Shown here piece after piece: positions 44,115-54,017 of a stretch of DNA of 54,066 nucleotides. The notes under the pieces are model-generated. The model did no database searches, had not been told where the DNA came from, and saw only the letters and a program-made list of their open reading frames with translations. Numbering within the stretch: position 1 is the first letter of the stretch; every line of letters starts with the position of its first letter. The translations under genes were made by a program, and so were the position numbers. Where the stretch lies: positions 1 through 54,066 of the forward strand of contig UQFS01000025.1 in assembly GCA_900540375.1 (NCBI GenBank), given 5' to 3'. This DNA is from an uncultured Prevotella sp. GTDB taxonomy: Bacteria > Bacteroidota > Bacteroidia > Bacteroidales > Bacteroidaceae.

Positions 44115-45110
44115 ATGAAAACATTCTTCAACGCACAAGACCTTGGCCCCTTGCAGGCCGCTCTGAAAGAGGCCGAAGAGGTGAAAGCCAGCCGCTTCGC
44201 CTATCAGCAGTTGGGCAAGAACAAAACCCTGCTGATGATTTTCTTCAATAACTCATTGCGCACACGCCTCTCCACACAGAAGGCTGCCATGAACCTTGGC
44301 ATGAATGTCATCGTCCTCGATGTCAATGCCGGCGCGTGGAAACTCGAGACCGAGCGCGGTGTCATCATGGACGGCGACAAGAGCGAGCACCTCTTGGAGG
44401 CCATCCCCGTGATGGGTTGCTATTGCGACATCATCGCCGTACGCTCCTTCGCCGGACTCAGTGACCGCGACTACGACTACGCCGAGACCATTGTCGGCCA
44501 GTTTGTGAAACACTCCGGTCGCCCCGTAGTTGCCATGGAAACCGCCACCGTGCATCCACTTCAGGCCTTTGCCGACTTGATCACCATTCACGAGAAGTGG
44601 ACAGAGCTCAACGCCAACCCTGCCACAAAGCCCGCGCACAAGCGCCCGAAGGTGGTGCTCACGTGGGCGCCGCACTGCCGTGCACTGCCCCAGGCTGTTC
44701 CTAACTCGTTTGCCCAGTGGATGAATGCCGCTGACGTAGACTTTGTTGTTACCCAGCCCGAAGGCTACGAACTCGATCCGAAGTTCGTCGGAGGCGCCCA
44801 GGTGGAGTACGATCAGCGCAAAGCCTTGGAGGACGCGGACTTTGTCTATGCCAAAAACTGGAGCTGTCCGGGCGTAAAGAATAAAGGTGATTACGGAAAG
44901 ATTCTGTCCAAGGACTCCAGTTGGACTATCGACACCGAACACATGAGCTGGACCAACGACGGTTACTTCATGCATTGCCTGCCCGTGCGTCGTGGCCTCA
45001 TCGTCACCGACGACGTCATCGAGAGTCTACACAGTCTTGTCATTCCAGAGGCAGCCAACCGTGAGATCTCCGCTGAGGTGGTGCTCAAACGCGTATTGGA
45101 ATCGCTCTAA
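44115..45110 (+). CDS. argF': N-succinylornithine carbamoyltransferase-type ArgF'
   Basis: A 331-residue transcarbamylase that carbamoylates an N-acyl-ornithine. The carbamoyl-phosphate motif reads FFNNSLRTRLST (about 43-54) and the C-terminal active-site motif is FMHCLPVRRG. Ordinary ornithine carbamoyltransferases have STRTR and a different HCLP setting; this fits the Bacteroidota SOTCase branch (MDGDK-x-EHLLEAIPVMGCY). The specificity position 90 is Ser here; from memory the characterised Bacteroides fragilis enzyme has Pro and the acetylornithine enzyme has Glu. It is the last gene of the cluster and ends in a terminator. Confidence 0.93.
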   Translation: MKTFFNAQDLGPLQAALKEAEEVKASRFAYQQLGKNKTLLMIFFNNSLRTRLSTQKAAMNLGMNVIVLDVNAGAWKLETERGVIMDGDKSEHLLEAIPVMGCYCDIIAVRSFAGLSDRDYDYAETIVGQFVKHSGRPVVAMETATVHPLQAFADLITIHEKWTELNANPATKPAHKRPKVVLTWAPHCRALPQAVPNSFAQWMNAADVDFVVTQPEGYELDPKFVGGAQVEYDQRKALEDADFVYAKNWSCPGVKNKGDYGKILSKDSSWTIDTEHMSWTNDGYFMHCLPVRRGLIVTDDVIESLHSLVIPEAANREISAEVVLKRVLESL

Positions 45111-45125
45111 TAATACTATCATGCA

Positions 45126-45159
45126 GGGAGAGTACACATCGTAGTACGCTCCCTTTTTT
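45126..45159 (+). terminator. Terminator of the arg-pro cluster
   Basis: GGGAG and GTAC pair with GTAC and CTCCC (one unpaired base on each side), followed by a T tract, 16 bases after the argF' stop. Confidence 0.75.
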
Positions 45160-45590
45160 GTTATCAATCTCACAGAACCCTATGAAACAATGATTCTATC
45201 TTGCTGAACTGTAAATATAGTATCAATATTGGACAATAAAATACAATAGGTCCATCTTGACTTTTACAACTTATTCACTTTGATGAAAAAGTATCAATAA
45301 TAGCAAAGATAATATTACGGATTTACATGGGAAAGCCGTATCTTTGCGATTGTAAACCGAAAAGATGACCTTCGGAACACTAAAAACCAACCTGTTTGTG
45401 TCACCTTTGTCGTCAACTATAACAACAATCGAAGTCAAAATAATTAAGAACCAATTATCAATTATGCAAGAATCACCATGAAAAGAAAGCCTCCTGTTGC
45501 AAAACAATAGGATCAAAAAGCGCTCATAGTCAATACTATCGCGCTCAAGAACCCCAATCACCATTAAAGAAAAACCTAGAACGAAGTAGT
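45160..45590 (+). promoter_or_regulatory. Long leader before the second SusC gene
   Basis: About 430 bases without a gene. It contains TATCTTTG at 45339-45346 as a likely -7 box, which would give a leader RNA of about 240 bases. No TTG element is clear upstream, as expected for a promoter that needs an activator. Confidence 0.4.
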
Positions 45591-48500
45591 ATGAATTTTA
45601 ATCTTAACAAAACCATGCTGTTGATGGGAGCTTGCACAGCCTTGGGACTTGCTTACAGTCCCAGTGTTCATGCAGCCTCACCAAGCCTGATGGCGCAAGC
45701 TGTACAGCAGGCAAAGAAAGTCACCGGACACATCATTGACTCTGAAGGTCCGGTCATTGGTGCCAGTGTCGTAGAGAAGGGAAATCCCAAGAACGGCGCA
45801 GTCACAGACCTCGATGGTAACTTCACGCTGAACGTCAAGCCTGGAGCTACTCTCGTGGTGTCTTATGTAGGCTATAAGACACAGGAAATCCCCATTGGAA
45901 ATCAATCCGACTTTGCAATCACTCTGAAGACCGATGACAAGACGCTTGAAGACGTGGTCGTCGTCGGTTACGGTGTGCAGAAGAAGAAACTCGTCACCGG
46001 TGCCACTGTAGAGGTCAAGGGTGACGATATCGAAAAGATGAATACCACTCAGGTGCTCGGTGCATTGCAGAGCAAGACGCCGGGTGTGAACATTACGGCC
46101 GTTTCCGGTCAGCCTGGTGATGGTTTCAAAGTAGCAGTGCGTGGTGCTGGTACTAACAGTGATACCAAGCCTATCTATGTTATTGATGGAGTAGCCGGCG
46201 GCGACATCAATAACCTCAATCCTGCTGACATCGAACGCATTGATGTGTTGAAGGACGCAGCATCTGCAGCCATCTATGGTGCCAACGGTGCTAATGGCGT
46301 GATCCTTATCACTACCAAGCAAGGTAAAGCTGGCAAGATTTCCGTCAGCTATGATGGCAACATCGGCTGGCAGAACATGTATCGCATTCCGAAACTCTTG
46401 AACGCTAAGCAGTACATGCAGGTGCAGGACATGGTATCGATGAACAATGGCGGATCAGCTTATGACTGGTCAAAGTATATCGATGCAGACCTGCTGAAAG
46501 CTTATCAGGACGGTTCAAATTCTGGTACTGACTGGTTAGACATTCTGCGTAACAAGAATGCTATCACCACCAATCATGACATCAACATCACCGGCGGTTC
46601 CGACCGTAGCAGATTCTCTACAGGTGTTGGTTATCAGTATCAGGACGGTATCCTCGGCGGCGACTATGCAAAGTCCGATTTCCGTCGTTTCACCATCCGC
46701 TTGAATTCAGAGCATGTCCTCTACCGCAACGACAAAGGACTGGACGTGGTGAAGTTCGGTGAAAACCTCTACTTCCAGCATCGTGAGAAGCAAGGTATCC
46801 AAATTGGCAACCAGTACAGCAATGTGCTTTCTACCGCTTTGCGTGCCAATCCCTGCGTACCTGTTTATGACAAGGATGGTAACTATTTCGACTCTGACGA
46901 CTTGAAGAATTCCGGTACCGAGGGCTGGATGAACTATAACTCCTATACCCTCAACCCAATCTATCAGTTGGTCAACAGCCAAAGTGCCAATAACAAGAGC
47001 CGCAACTTCACGCTCAATGCTATCGGCTATATTGAAGTTCAGCCTATCAAGGGACTCACTTATCGTGGGCAGGTCAACTACAGTCAGAACTCTTACTCCT
47101 ATCGTTACTTCCTACCTATCTACAGTGCCAACACCACCAACAAGGATGGCTTCCGTACAACGGACGAGACCAACCAACAGATGGGACTTGGCTGGACATG
47201 GAGTATGACCCACACGCTGAACTATAAGTTTGCTTTGAACAATCATCATTTCGATGCTCTTGTCGGTACCGAGTACTATCAGACACGTCCGGGCATGGGT
47301 GAGAGTCTGACAGGTATGGCTACCAACAGCATCTATGGTAACTTCAAGCATGGCTATCTCTCGCTGACCAAAGACCGTAACGGTGGTGCCACTGTCACTG
47401 GTACTCCTTATACTGACGAGACAGCAAACTCTTACTTCGGCCGTATCAACTACGACTACAACGAGACTTATATGTTCAGTGCCATTCTCCGTGCTGATGG
47501 CTCATCCCGTTTCGCCGACGGACACCGATGGGGCTACTTCCCCTCTTTCTCAGCCGGTTGGGTGATCAGCAACGAGAAATTCATGCAACCCACAGCTTCT
47601 TGGCTTGACTTCTTGAAGTTCCGTGCCGGCTGGGGTCAGAATGGTAATAAGAATATTGGCGATGCCTTTGGCTATCTGGCTACATTCTCTTATGGAAATT
47701 ACGGCAACTACTCCTTCGGCAACACCAAGGAGAATTCTACTCAGGGTGCCTATTTGGTCCGTCTTTCCAATGATGATCTTAAATGGGAAACTTCTGAGCA
47801 GACCGACCTCGGTATCGATGCCCGCTTTTTGAATGGTCGCTTGGGTGCTACGATGGACTGGTACTACAAGAAGACGAAGGATCTGCTCGTACAGGTTCAG
47901 GTTCCTGGAACCTCTGGCTTCTCTACGCAGTGGCAGAACGCCGGTACCGTACGTAATACCGGTTTTGAAATCGCACTTAACTGGAATGACAAGATTGGCC
48001 GCGACTTCAACTATGGCGTGAACTGGAACATGGCCTACAACAGCAACAAAGTTACCAAGATCAACAATGCCAACCATTACAATGAGGGCGGTAATGACTT
48101 GCTTGCTCAGAACACAGGTATCATGGCACGTATGGAGGAAGGTCACCCAATTGGCTACTTCTATGGCTACAAGACCGAGGGCGTGATGCAGAATGCAGCC
48201 GACATTCAGGCTTATCTCGACAAGAACTGTGGCGGCAACGCTGCCAACTCATTGCAGGGAACAGACATCAAGCCGGGTGACCTGAAGTTTGTGGATATCA
48301 ACCACGATGGTAAGATCGATGCCAACGACAAGACTGAGCTTGGCGATCCTAACCCCGATGTGACCATGGGCTTTGGCTTCAACATTGGCTACAAGGGCTT
48401 CGACTTGAGTGCTACAGCATATGGTGCTTTCGGACAGCAAGTGATGCGCTCTTGGCGTAAGTTCACCGATGGTCAGTTTGAAAACTATACCACAGAGGTA

Positions 48501-48854
48501 TACAAGTACTGGCATGGTGAGGGCACTTCCAACAAGTATCCTCGCCTGGCTCCGGGCAACACAGGTCCAAACTGGCAACAAATCTCTGACATCTATTGCG
48601 AGAACGCCAGCTATCTGCGTTTGCAGAATCTCACCGTTAGCTATGATTTCAAGAGCATTTGGAAGAGCTGTCCGTTTGAGCAGTTGCGCCTCTACTTCAC
48701 TGCTCAGAATCTGTTCACCATTACCGGTTACGACGGTATGGATCCTGAGAACGGTATGGCTCTCAACAGCAGCGAGCCTTGGGTGACCGGTGTGGATGTC
48801 GGCAATTATCCTTCACCGCGAACATACCTGATTGGTGTCAATATTAAATTCTAA
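45591..48854 (+). CDS. SusC/RagA family TonB-dependent outer membrane transporter
   Basis: A 1087-residue outer membrane importer. It has a signal peptide (about residues 1-28), a carboxypeptidase-regulatory-like domain (about 40-115, GPVIGASVVEKGNPKNGAVT), the SusC signature EDVVVVGYGVQKKKLVTGAT, a plug with PIYVIDGVAGGDINNLNPAD and AAIYGANGANGVILITTKQG, and a long beta barrel that ends RTYLIGVNIKF with C-terminal Phe. It is the first gene of a three-gene operon with a SusD and a lipoprotein. The substrate is unknown; no enzyme is adjacent. Confidence 0.96.
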   Translation: MNFNLNKTMLLMGACTALGLAYSPSVHAASPSLMAQAVQQAKKVTGHIIDSEGPVIGASVVEKGNPKNGAVTDLDGNFTLNVKPGATLVVSYVGYKTQEIPIGNQSDFAITLKTDDKTLEDVVVVGYGVQKKKLVTGATVEVKGDDIEKMNTTQVLGALQSKTPGVNITAVSGQPGDGFKVAVRGAGTNSDTKPIYVIDGVAGGDINNLNPADIERIDVLKDAASAAIYGANGANGVILITTKQGKAGKISVSYDGNIGWQNMYRIPKLLNAKQYMQVQDMVSMNNGGSAYDWSKYIDADLLKAYQDGSNSGTDWLDILRNKNAITTNHDINITGGSDRSRFSTGVGYQYQDGILGGDYAKSDFRRFTIRLNSEHVLYRNDKGLDVVKFGENLYFQHREKQGIQIGNQYSNVLSTALRANPCVPVYDKDGNYFDSDDLKNSGTEGWMNYNSYTLNPIYQLVNSQSANNKSRNFTLNAIGYIEVQPIKGLTYRGQVNYSQNSYSYRYFLPIYSANTTNKDGFRTTDETNQQMGLGWTWSMTHTLNYKFALNNHHFDALVGTEYYQTRPGMGESLTGMATNSIYGNFKHGYLSLTKDRNGGATVTGTPYTDETANSYFGRINYDYNETYMFSAILRADGSSRFADGHRWGYFPSFSAGWVISNEKFMQPTASWLDFLKFRAGWGQNGNKNIGDAFGYLATFSYGNYGNYSFGNTKENSTQGAYLVRLSNDDLKWETSEQTDLGIDARFLNGRLGATMDWYYKKTKDLLVQVQVPGTSGFSTQWQNAGTVRNTGFEIALNWNDKIGRDFNYGVNWNMAYNSNKVTKINNANHYNEGGNDLLAQNTGIMARMEEGHPIGYFYGYKTEGVMQNAADIQAYLDKNCGGNAANSLQGTDIKPGDLKFVDINHDGKIDANDKTELGDPNPDVTMGFGFNIGYKGFDLSATAYGAFGQQVMRSWRKFTDGQFENYTTEVYKYWHGEGTSNKYPRLAPGNTGPNWQQISDIYCENASYLRLQNLTVSYDFKSIWKSCPFEQLRLYFTAQNLFTITGYDGMDPENGMALNSSEPWVTGVDVGNYPSPRTYLIGVNIKF

Positions 48855-48865
48855 AACCAGAAACA

Positions 48866-50635
48866 ATGAACAAGCTATTATATTTATTGTCAGCAGCCGC
48901 GGTAAGTCTCACGCTGGCATCCTGCTCTTTGGATGCTGACGACATTACCGAAGCTACCACCGACAAGTTCCCTACAACGGAAGAGGACGCAACTGCCTCG
49001 CTTGCCGGTGTATATAATAATCTTAACCAAGTGGCAGCCACACCACAGGAGTCATTCCTCTATGTTTCCATGCTGGCCAGTGACGACAACCTCGGTGGCG
49101 GTGGTACCAACGATAAGCTCATGCAGGCAGAGGACTTGCTCTGCAATTATAACCAGAACATGACCGAGCAGTTCTACAAGGACCGCTATCAAGGCATTTC
49201 GCGTGCCAACATCTTGATAGAGGCTCTGCCGAAGATCACTTCTCTGTCTGATGATGTGCGCAACACTGATCTGGGTGAGGCTCTCTTCCTTCGTGCTTTC
49301 TACCACTACGAGCTTGCCTCCATGTATGGCAACGTGCCTTTGATGACATCGGCAACAGGTAAAGTGGTGAAGCAGGGTGACGTGAAGACCCTCTGGGGAC
49401 AGATCCTTCAGGACTTTTACCAGGCCACACAGTTGCTGCCCGCAAAGCGCCGCTACGACGGACATGTGGACAAGTACACTGCAGAAGGTATGCTGGCACG
49501 TGCCTGGTTGTTCTACACTGGTATGTACTGCAACGGCACAGAATTGAAGGATTTGGTCAGCACCACGTACAACCCTCTTACAGAAGTTAATCTTCCCAAT
49601 GGCACCAAGCTGACGAAGAAGATGGTATCTGACCTCGTCGACGACTGTGTCAACAACTCTGGCTACTCTCTTGTTTCTGACTATCGTAACCTTTGGGCCT
49701 ATACCAACCGCTGCACAGTGGAAGACTATGATTACACCAAAGGTAAGGGCTTGAAATGGGTAGAGAACGACCAGACCCAGGCAAACGACAGCAATCCGGA
49801 GTCTATGTTCGCCATCAAGTTCAACAAACTTGCTTCTTGGAGCACAACCATCGGCTATGCCAATGGTTACGCACTTCACTTCGGTATGCGTGGCGGTCAG
49901 GACTACGCTAATACGTTCCCCTTCGGTCAAGGCTGGGGTGCAGGTCCTGTAGCTCCCAATCTTGTGAAGGAGTGGAAAGCTGACGAGTCCAACGATATGC
50001 GTCTGGAAGCTTCTATCCAGGATGTCAACAAGCTGCCGGCTTACAAGAGAGGTGGTTGGGCTGACTTCGTTCAGGAGACCGACTATTACGAGAAGAAGAT
50101 TTCTCCTATCTCTGCTATCTCTGCCAAGAACGGCAACAAGTATGTATGCTGTTTTGAGGATTTGATGTATGGTGACAAGGGCGGACTCAGTGGCGGCTAT
50201 GGCAACAACATGCAGCTCGATAACATCCACGACCTTGTACTTCTGCGCTTCGCTGACGTGCTGCTCATGCAGAGCGAGTTGGAAGAGAACGTAAGTGGTA
50301 TCAACAAAGTGCGTGCTCGTGCCGGACTGGCTCCTATCGCATCATACTCTCTTAAAGCCCTTCAGAACGAACGTCGTCATGAGCTCGCTTTCGAAGGCGT
50401 ACGTTGGAATGACATCCGTCGCTGGCATATCGCTGCTCAGGCTTTGGAGGCACAGAACAACCAGCCTGTCTACTATTGCGGCAAGGAGGCCAAGAACACA
50501 GCTCACAATGGTGGCTATGCAGCCCGCTACAATGCTACAGCCGGATTCTTCAAGATGCCTGAGAACCAGATCTCCTTGGGTAGCGTAGAACAAAACCCAG
50601 GCTGGGACAACAGTTCCGAATACCAGGGCTGGTAA
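48866..50635 (+). CDS. SusD/RagB family glycan-binding lipoprotein
   Basis: A 589-residue lipoprotein partner of the preceding SusC, 11 bases downstream. The lipobox TLASC gives Cys20. Helical repeats (ISRANILIEALPKI, DLGEALFLRAFYHYELASMYG) and the C-terminal RagB signature NERRHELAFEGVRWNDIRRW (about residues 505-524) are present. A different glycan or a peptide-type nutrient is possible. Confidence 0.95.
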   Translation: MNKLLYLLSAAAVSLTLASCSLDADDITEATTDKFPTTEEDATASLAGVYNNLNQVAATPQESFLYVSMLASDDNLGGGGTNDKLMQAEDLLCNYNQNMTEQFYKDRYQGISRANILIEALPKITSLSDDVRNTDLGEALFLRAFYHYELASMYGNVPLMTSATGKVVKQGDVKTLWGQILQDFYQATQLLPAKRRYDGHVDKYTAEGMLARAWLFYTGMYCNGTELKDLVSTTYNPLTEVNLPNGTKLTKKMVSDLVDDCVNNSGYSLVSDYRNLWAYTNRCTVEDYDYTKGKGLKWVENDQTQANDSNPESMFAIKFNKLASWSTTIGYANGYALHFGMRGGQDYANTFPFGQGWGAGPVAPNLVKEWKADESNDMRLEASIQDVNKLPAYKRGGWADFVQETDYYEKKISPISAISAKNGNKYVCCFEDLMYGDKGGLSGGYGNNMQLDNIHDLVLLRFADVLLMQSELEENVSGINKVRARAGLAPIASYSLKALQNERRHELAFEGVRWNDIRRWHIAAQALEAQNNQPVYYCGKEAKNTAHNGGYAARYNATAGFFKMPENQISLGSVEQNPGWDNSSEYQGW

Positions 50636-50666
50636 ACGCTTTGTTTCATTTTAAAAGAACATTGAC

Positions 50667-51842
50667 ATGAAAAAGATATTTTTTGCAATGCCTCTGCTGG
50701 CCTTGGCATTAGCTTCCTGTGATCCTTCTGATATTGAAGGTGGATCTGAGTGGAGAGATGTCGTCGCTGACCAGCTTAAGGTAAGTGCCACACCCGTTCA
50801 AGTGGACGGAAAGAACTCCAACCAGATACACGTGGTTTGCAATTCCCCGACCAATGTGGCCTGGCAGGCAGACCAGTTGATAGAGAACACTACTAACACT
50901 GTTTCTGCTGATGCTACCATCTATTTCACCAAGTTGGGACAAAACACAGTAAAGTGCCTGACAACCAATGATGGCGGTACTCCCGAGGAGAAAGACCTCA
51001 CGGTACAAGTAGATACCATCACTTACCTCACCGATGATCTGAAAAATCGTCTTTGCGTCGGTCAGACGGGTGGTGCCGATCACTTTGGCGTAGGCTTTAA
51101 CAAAGCCCTTATCAAAGCAGAGCAAGACAAGGATGCTCAAGGCCGACTGGGCAACAAGCTGAATATTGTCAGCAATGTCAACCCTGTGCTCTGCACGTTT
51201 AAGTGGGGGACCACAACGCTTGACAAGAACATCGGTTCGCTGACTGTCTATGACATCGACAAGCCTTTGAAGCTTTCTGTGGATATCATGGATGCAGCAG
51301 GCAACACGAAAACAATCGATCTCGGTGAATACACAGCTCAGACTTACACCGAAGCACCTGCTGAGATTAAGCTGATCACCGGTTGCGATCCTAAGGATCC
51401 AACGACAGCCAATGCCACCAGGACATGGGTGCTCGCAGCTGGCAACAACTGGGGTAATGGCGCAAGCACTGATGCCGCCGGGAGCTGGTGGATTACTGAT
51501 GTCACTGGTCAGGGTGGTTCTTACGGCGAGATGACCTTCTCTTGGAAGGACGGTACGCTGACAACAACCATCTATGATGAGTCCAACCAACGCGGTGACA
51601 AGAGTGGAACAGGTACATTTAAGCTTGACTTCTCTGCACGCAACACCAGTACGAATGTTATCTGTAACCTCATCACAAGTGGTTCCGGCAATATTGTCTT
51701 CCCATACATTATCAATGAGAATTACAAGGAGAGCCACAACTTCGAGATTACAATGGTCACGGATGAAGATCTATACATCCGTGCCCAGCATACGACACCA
51801 AGTGGAGAGGGTACATTCTGGCACTTCGTTGTTAAGAAATAG
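50667..51842 (+). CDS. Surface lipoprotein of the second SusCD operon
   Basis: A 391-residue lipoprotein of unknown family with Cys18 after ALALASC. From about residue 35 to 210 it looks like two beta-sandwich (PKD/Ig-like) domains. The C-terminal half (about 235-391) is rich in aromatic and Gly residues (WVLAAGNNWGNGAS, GSWWITDVTGQGGSYGEMTF), suggesting a carbohydrate-binding or SusE/F-like surface glycan-binding domain. It lies 31 bases after susD. Role is inferred from position only. Confidence 0.75.
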   Translation: MKKIFFAMPLLALALASCDPSDIEGGSEWRDVVADQLKVSATPVQVDGKNSNQIHVVCNSPTNVAWQADQLIENTTNTVSADATIYFTKLGQNTVKCLTTNDGGTPEEKDLTVQVDTITYLTDDLKNRLCVGQTGGADHFGVGFNKALIKAEQDKDAQGRLGNKLNIVSNVNPVLCTFKWGTTTLDKNIGSLTVYDIDKPLKLSVDIMDAAGNTKTIDLGEYTAQTYTEAPAEIKLITGCDPKDPTTANATRTWVLAAGNNWGNGASTDAAGSWWITDVTGQGGSYGEMTFSWKDGTLTTTIYDESNQRGDKSGTGTFKLDFSARNTSTNVICNLITSGSGNIVFPYIINENYKESHNFEITMVTDEDLYIRAQHTTPSGEGTFWHFVVKK

Positions 51843-51943
51843 GTTTCTTTAAAAAGTATTTTCAAGCATGCGCCATGAGTCTGTCCAGGCAGGCTCTTGG
51901 CGCTGCTTTCTTCATTTATCACTTGTATCAACTACCTTTTGTT

Positions 51944-53809
51944 ATGCGGTCGTTCATTCATAAGCATTTGCAAGGCATCCTTTCCCTGCTCTTCGCCGTC
52001 GCCGTAGCGCTCTTTTGGGCTTTTCCTTACCGATGCGCACTCAGCTACCAAGAGCAGTATCAGCTGTTTCTCTTCACCCCATCCTATTTCACCGAGCGCA
52101 TCAGCGTGCCGGGTGGGCTGGCCGACTATGTGGGCGAGTTCATCACGCAGTCCTATTATGTCTATGCGATAGGTGCTATTCTCCTTGCTCTTGTTTTCTT
52201 TTGTCTGCAACGACTCACGTGGGTGCTGATGCGCCGCAGCGGCGTGTCGCAATCTTGGTATCTGCTGAGCTTCATCCCCGCCGTTGCCCTTTGGGCGCTC
52301 ATGGGCAACGAGAACGTGCTGCTATCCTTTGCCATTGCTCTGCTTGGCATGGAAGAGCTGATGTTCCACTATATCATCGTACGCGACCATAGCCGTGGCT
52401 GGGTGGCACCGGCTGTTTACCTGCTCATTGCCGTCCCGGTGGGCTATTGGCTGTTCGGGCCGGTTGTGATTGGAGTAGCATTGAGCGCAACCTACAACCC
52501 CTACAGGCCCTATGAAACCTCCCAAACCCTCCCTGAAAGGGCAGTAAAAAGCAATAGCCAAACACTTTTGACGCCTTATGGCTGGGCGCTGCTGAGCGTT
52601 CTCTATTTTGTGGCCATCGTCTGGCTCTGCGGACATTTCCTGCAATATCCCTATTACAAGCTGTTCGGTGGTATCAACTACTTCCGCTATCCCGGCATCA
52701 TCCCCGTGATGCAGTGGGTAGTAGCCGCGTTGTTTGCCCTACCCCTTGTGGTTTTCTATCTGCCCCGTTTGGAGGGCAAGAAAGCCGTGCGCGCAGAAAT
52801 TGCTCAACTCACCATCATCGTGCTTGCCACTGTGCCCTTGCTGCACTTCAGCTTCGACCGCGCCACCTACGAGCTCATCGACTACGACTATCTCGTGCGC
52901 ACCCATCAGTGGCAGCGCATCATAGAGAAAGCCGGGAAGCGTCAGGCTTCCTCACCGATGAGCGTGAGCTGTGTCAACCTTTCCCTTGCCATGCAGGGCC
53001 AGCTCTGCGACCGTCTCTTCGAATTCTATCAGAATGGTGCTGAGGGTCTCTTCCCCACATTCACCCGCGACATGACCTCTCCGTTGCCCACAGCCGAGGC
53101 GTTTTACCAGTTAGGCATGGTCAACGATGCCGAGCGCTACGCCTTTGAGGCACAGGAAGCTATCCCCAACTATCGCAAGAGCGGACGCTTGACACGCCGT
53201 ATCGCCCAGTGCGAGATCATCAACGGCAACTATGCCGTGGCAGCCAAATACCTGCGTATGCTTGAGCACAGCCTGTTCTACCGTCAGTGGGCCAAGAGCC
53301 AGGAGCGCTTCCTCTACAACAGTGCCGCTGTCAAAGCAGACCCGGAATACGGTCGTCTGGGCGACATCCGCATCAAGCGCCACGACTATCTCTTCAGCGA
53401 TCAGGAGATGGATCAGATGCTTGGCCTGCTGCTCGTCGACAACAAGAAGTACGACAACCGCATGGCTTACGAATATCTCATCGCCTACGAACTGCTTCAG
53501 CGTGATCTGGGCCGCTTCATGCGTTACTATCCTCTCGGTCGCTTCGTACAGTTCGACCATATCCCCTACGCCGTCCAGCAGGTGCTCATCGGCTCATGGC
53601 TGCAACGGCACAACACGCTGCAAGGTATGCCCTACAGTGTCGACCGGCAGAATGTCGACGCTACGGTAGCTTTCATCCGTGCTTATATGACCAACCGCAA
53701 CGATTCCGCCCTCAACCAGCCGCCACTCGCCTACAACGCCTGGCACTATCTGCTCATGGGTGGCAACACCAAGAAGAAGGGCAAGGAAAAGATGCAGACC
53801 ATCTATTGA
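51944..53809 (+). CDS. DUF6057-like membrane protein
   Basis: A 621-residue protein with about nine to ten hydrophobic helices in residues 1-310, then a soluble C-terminal part (about 320-621) rich in helices with Tyr and Arg, possibly TPR-like (AEAFYQLGMVNDAERYAFEA, NGNYAVAAKYLRMLE). I recognise the layout of the Bacteroidota DUF6057 family, whose function is unknown. I chose ATG 51944 because a hydrophobic segment starts directly after it; the frame is open to 51875. It may be co-transcribed with the upstream lipoprotein gene, 101 bases before it. Confidence 0.7.
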   Translation: MRSFIHKHLQGILSLLFAVAVALFWAFPYRCALSYQEQYQLFLFTPSYFTERISVPGGLADYVGEFITQSYYVYAIGAILLALVFFCLQRLTWVLMRRSGVSQSWYLLSFIPAVALWALMGNENVLLSFAIALLGMEELMFHYIIVRDHSRGWVAPAVYLLIAVPVGYWLFGPVVIGVALSATYNPYRPYETSQTLPERAVKSNSQTLLTPYGWALLSVLYFVAIVWLCGHFLQYPYYKLFGGINYFRYPGIIPVMQWVVAALFALPLVVFYLPRLEGKKAVRAEIAQLTIIVLATVPLLHFSFDRATYELIDYDYLVRTHQWQRIIEKAGKRQASSPMSVSCVNLSLAMQGQLCDRLFEFYQNGAEGLFPTFTRDMTSPLPTAEAFYQLGMVNDAERYAFEAQEAIPNYRKSGRLTRRIAQCEIINGNYAVAAKYLRMLEHSLFYRQWAKSQERFLYNSAAVKADPEYGRLGDIRIKRHDYLFSDQEMDQMLGLLLVDNKKYDNRMAYEYLIAYELLQRDLGRFMRYYPLGRFVQFDHIPYAVQQVLIGSWLQRHNTLQGMPYSVDRQNVDATVAFIRAYMTNRNDSALNQPPLAYNAWHYLLMGGNTKKKGKEKMQTIY

Positions 53810-53958
53810 TAACCTTTTTAGAACAACACTGGAATGAAGAAAATAAGTAGGGTGTCCAGTTAGATGTTCCGAGAAACAGAGGCTGATATCACCCGTTGAG
53901 TTGTTAATATAATGCTCTGATATTTAACGTTTTAAGTAACGAAATAGTTCTTAGAAAA

Positions 53959-53990
53959 TTTGCATAACTCATTGATTTTTAGTAACTTTG
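53959..53990 (+). promoter_or_regulatory. Promoter of the gene at the right edge
   Basis: TTTG at 53959-53962 and TAACTTTG at 53983-53990, 20 bases apart, 27 bases before an ATG at 54018. Confidence 0.6.
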
Positions 53991-54017
53991 AAGTATAATT
54001 CAAGAGTATACAAATCA

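Noticed and set aside
53850..53880. Possible insertion-sequence terminal repeat near the window edge
   Set aside because: Only one end is visible, so neither inverted repeats nor a target duplication can be shown.
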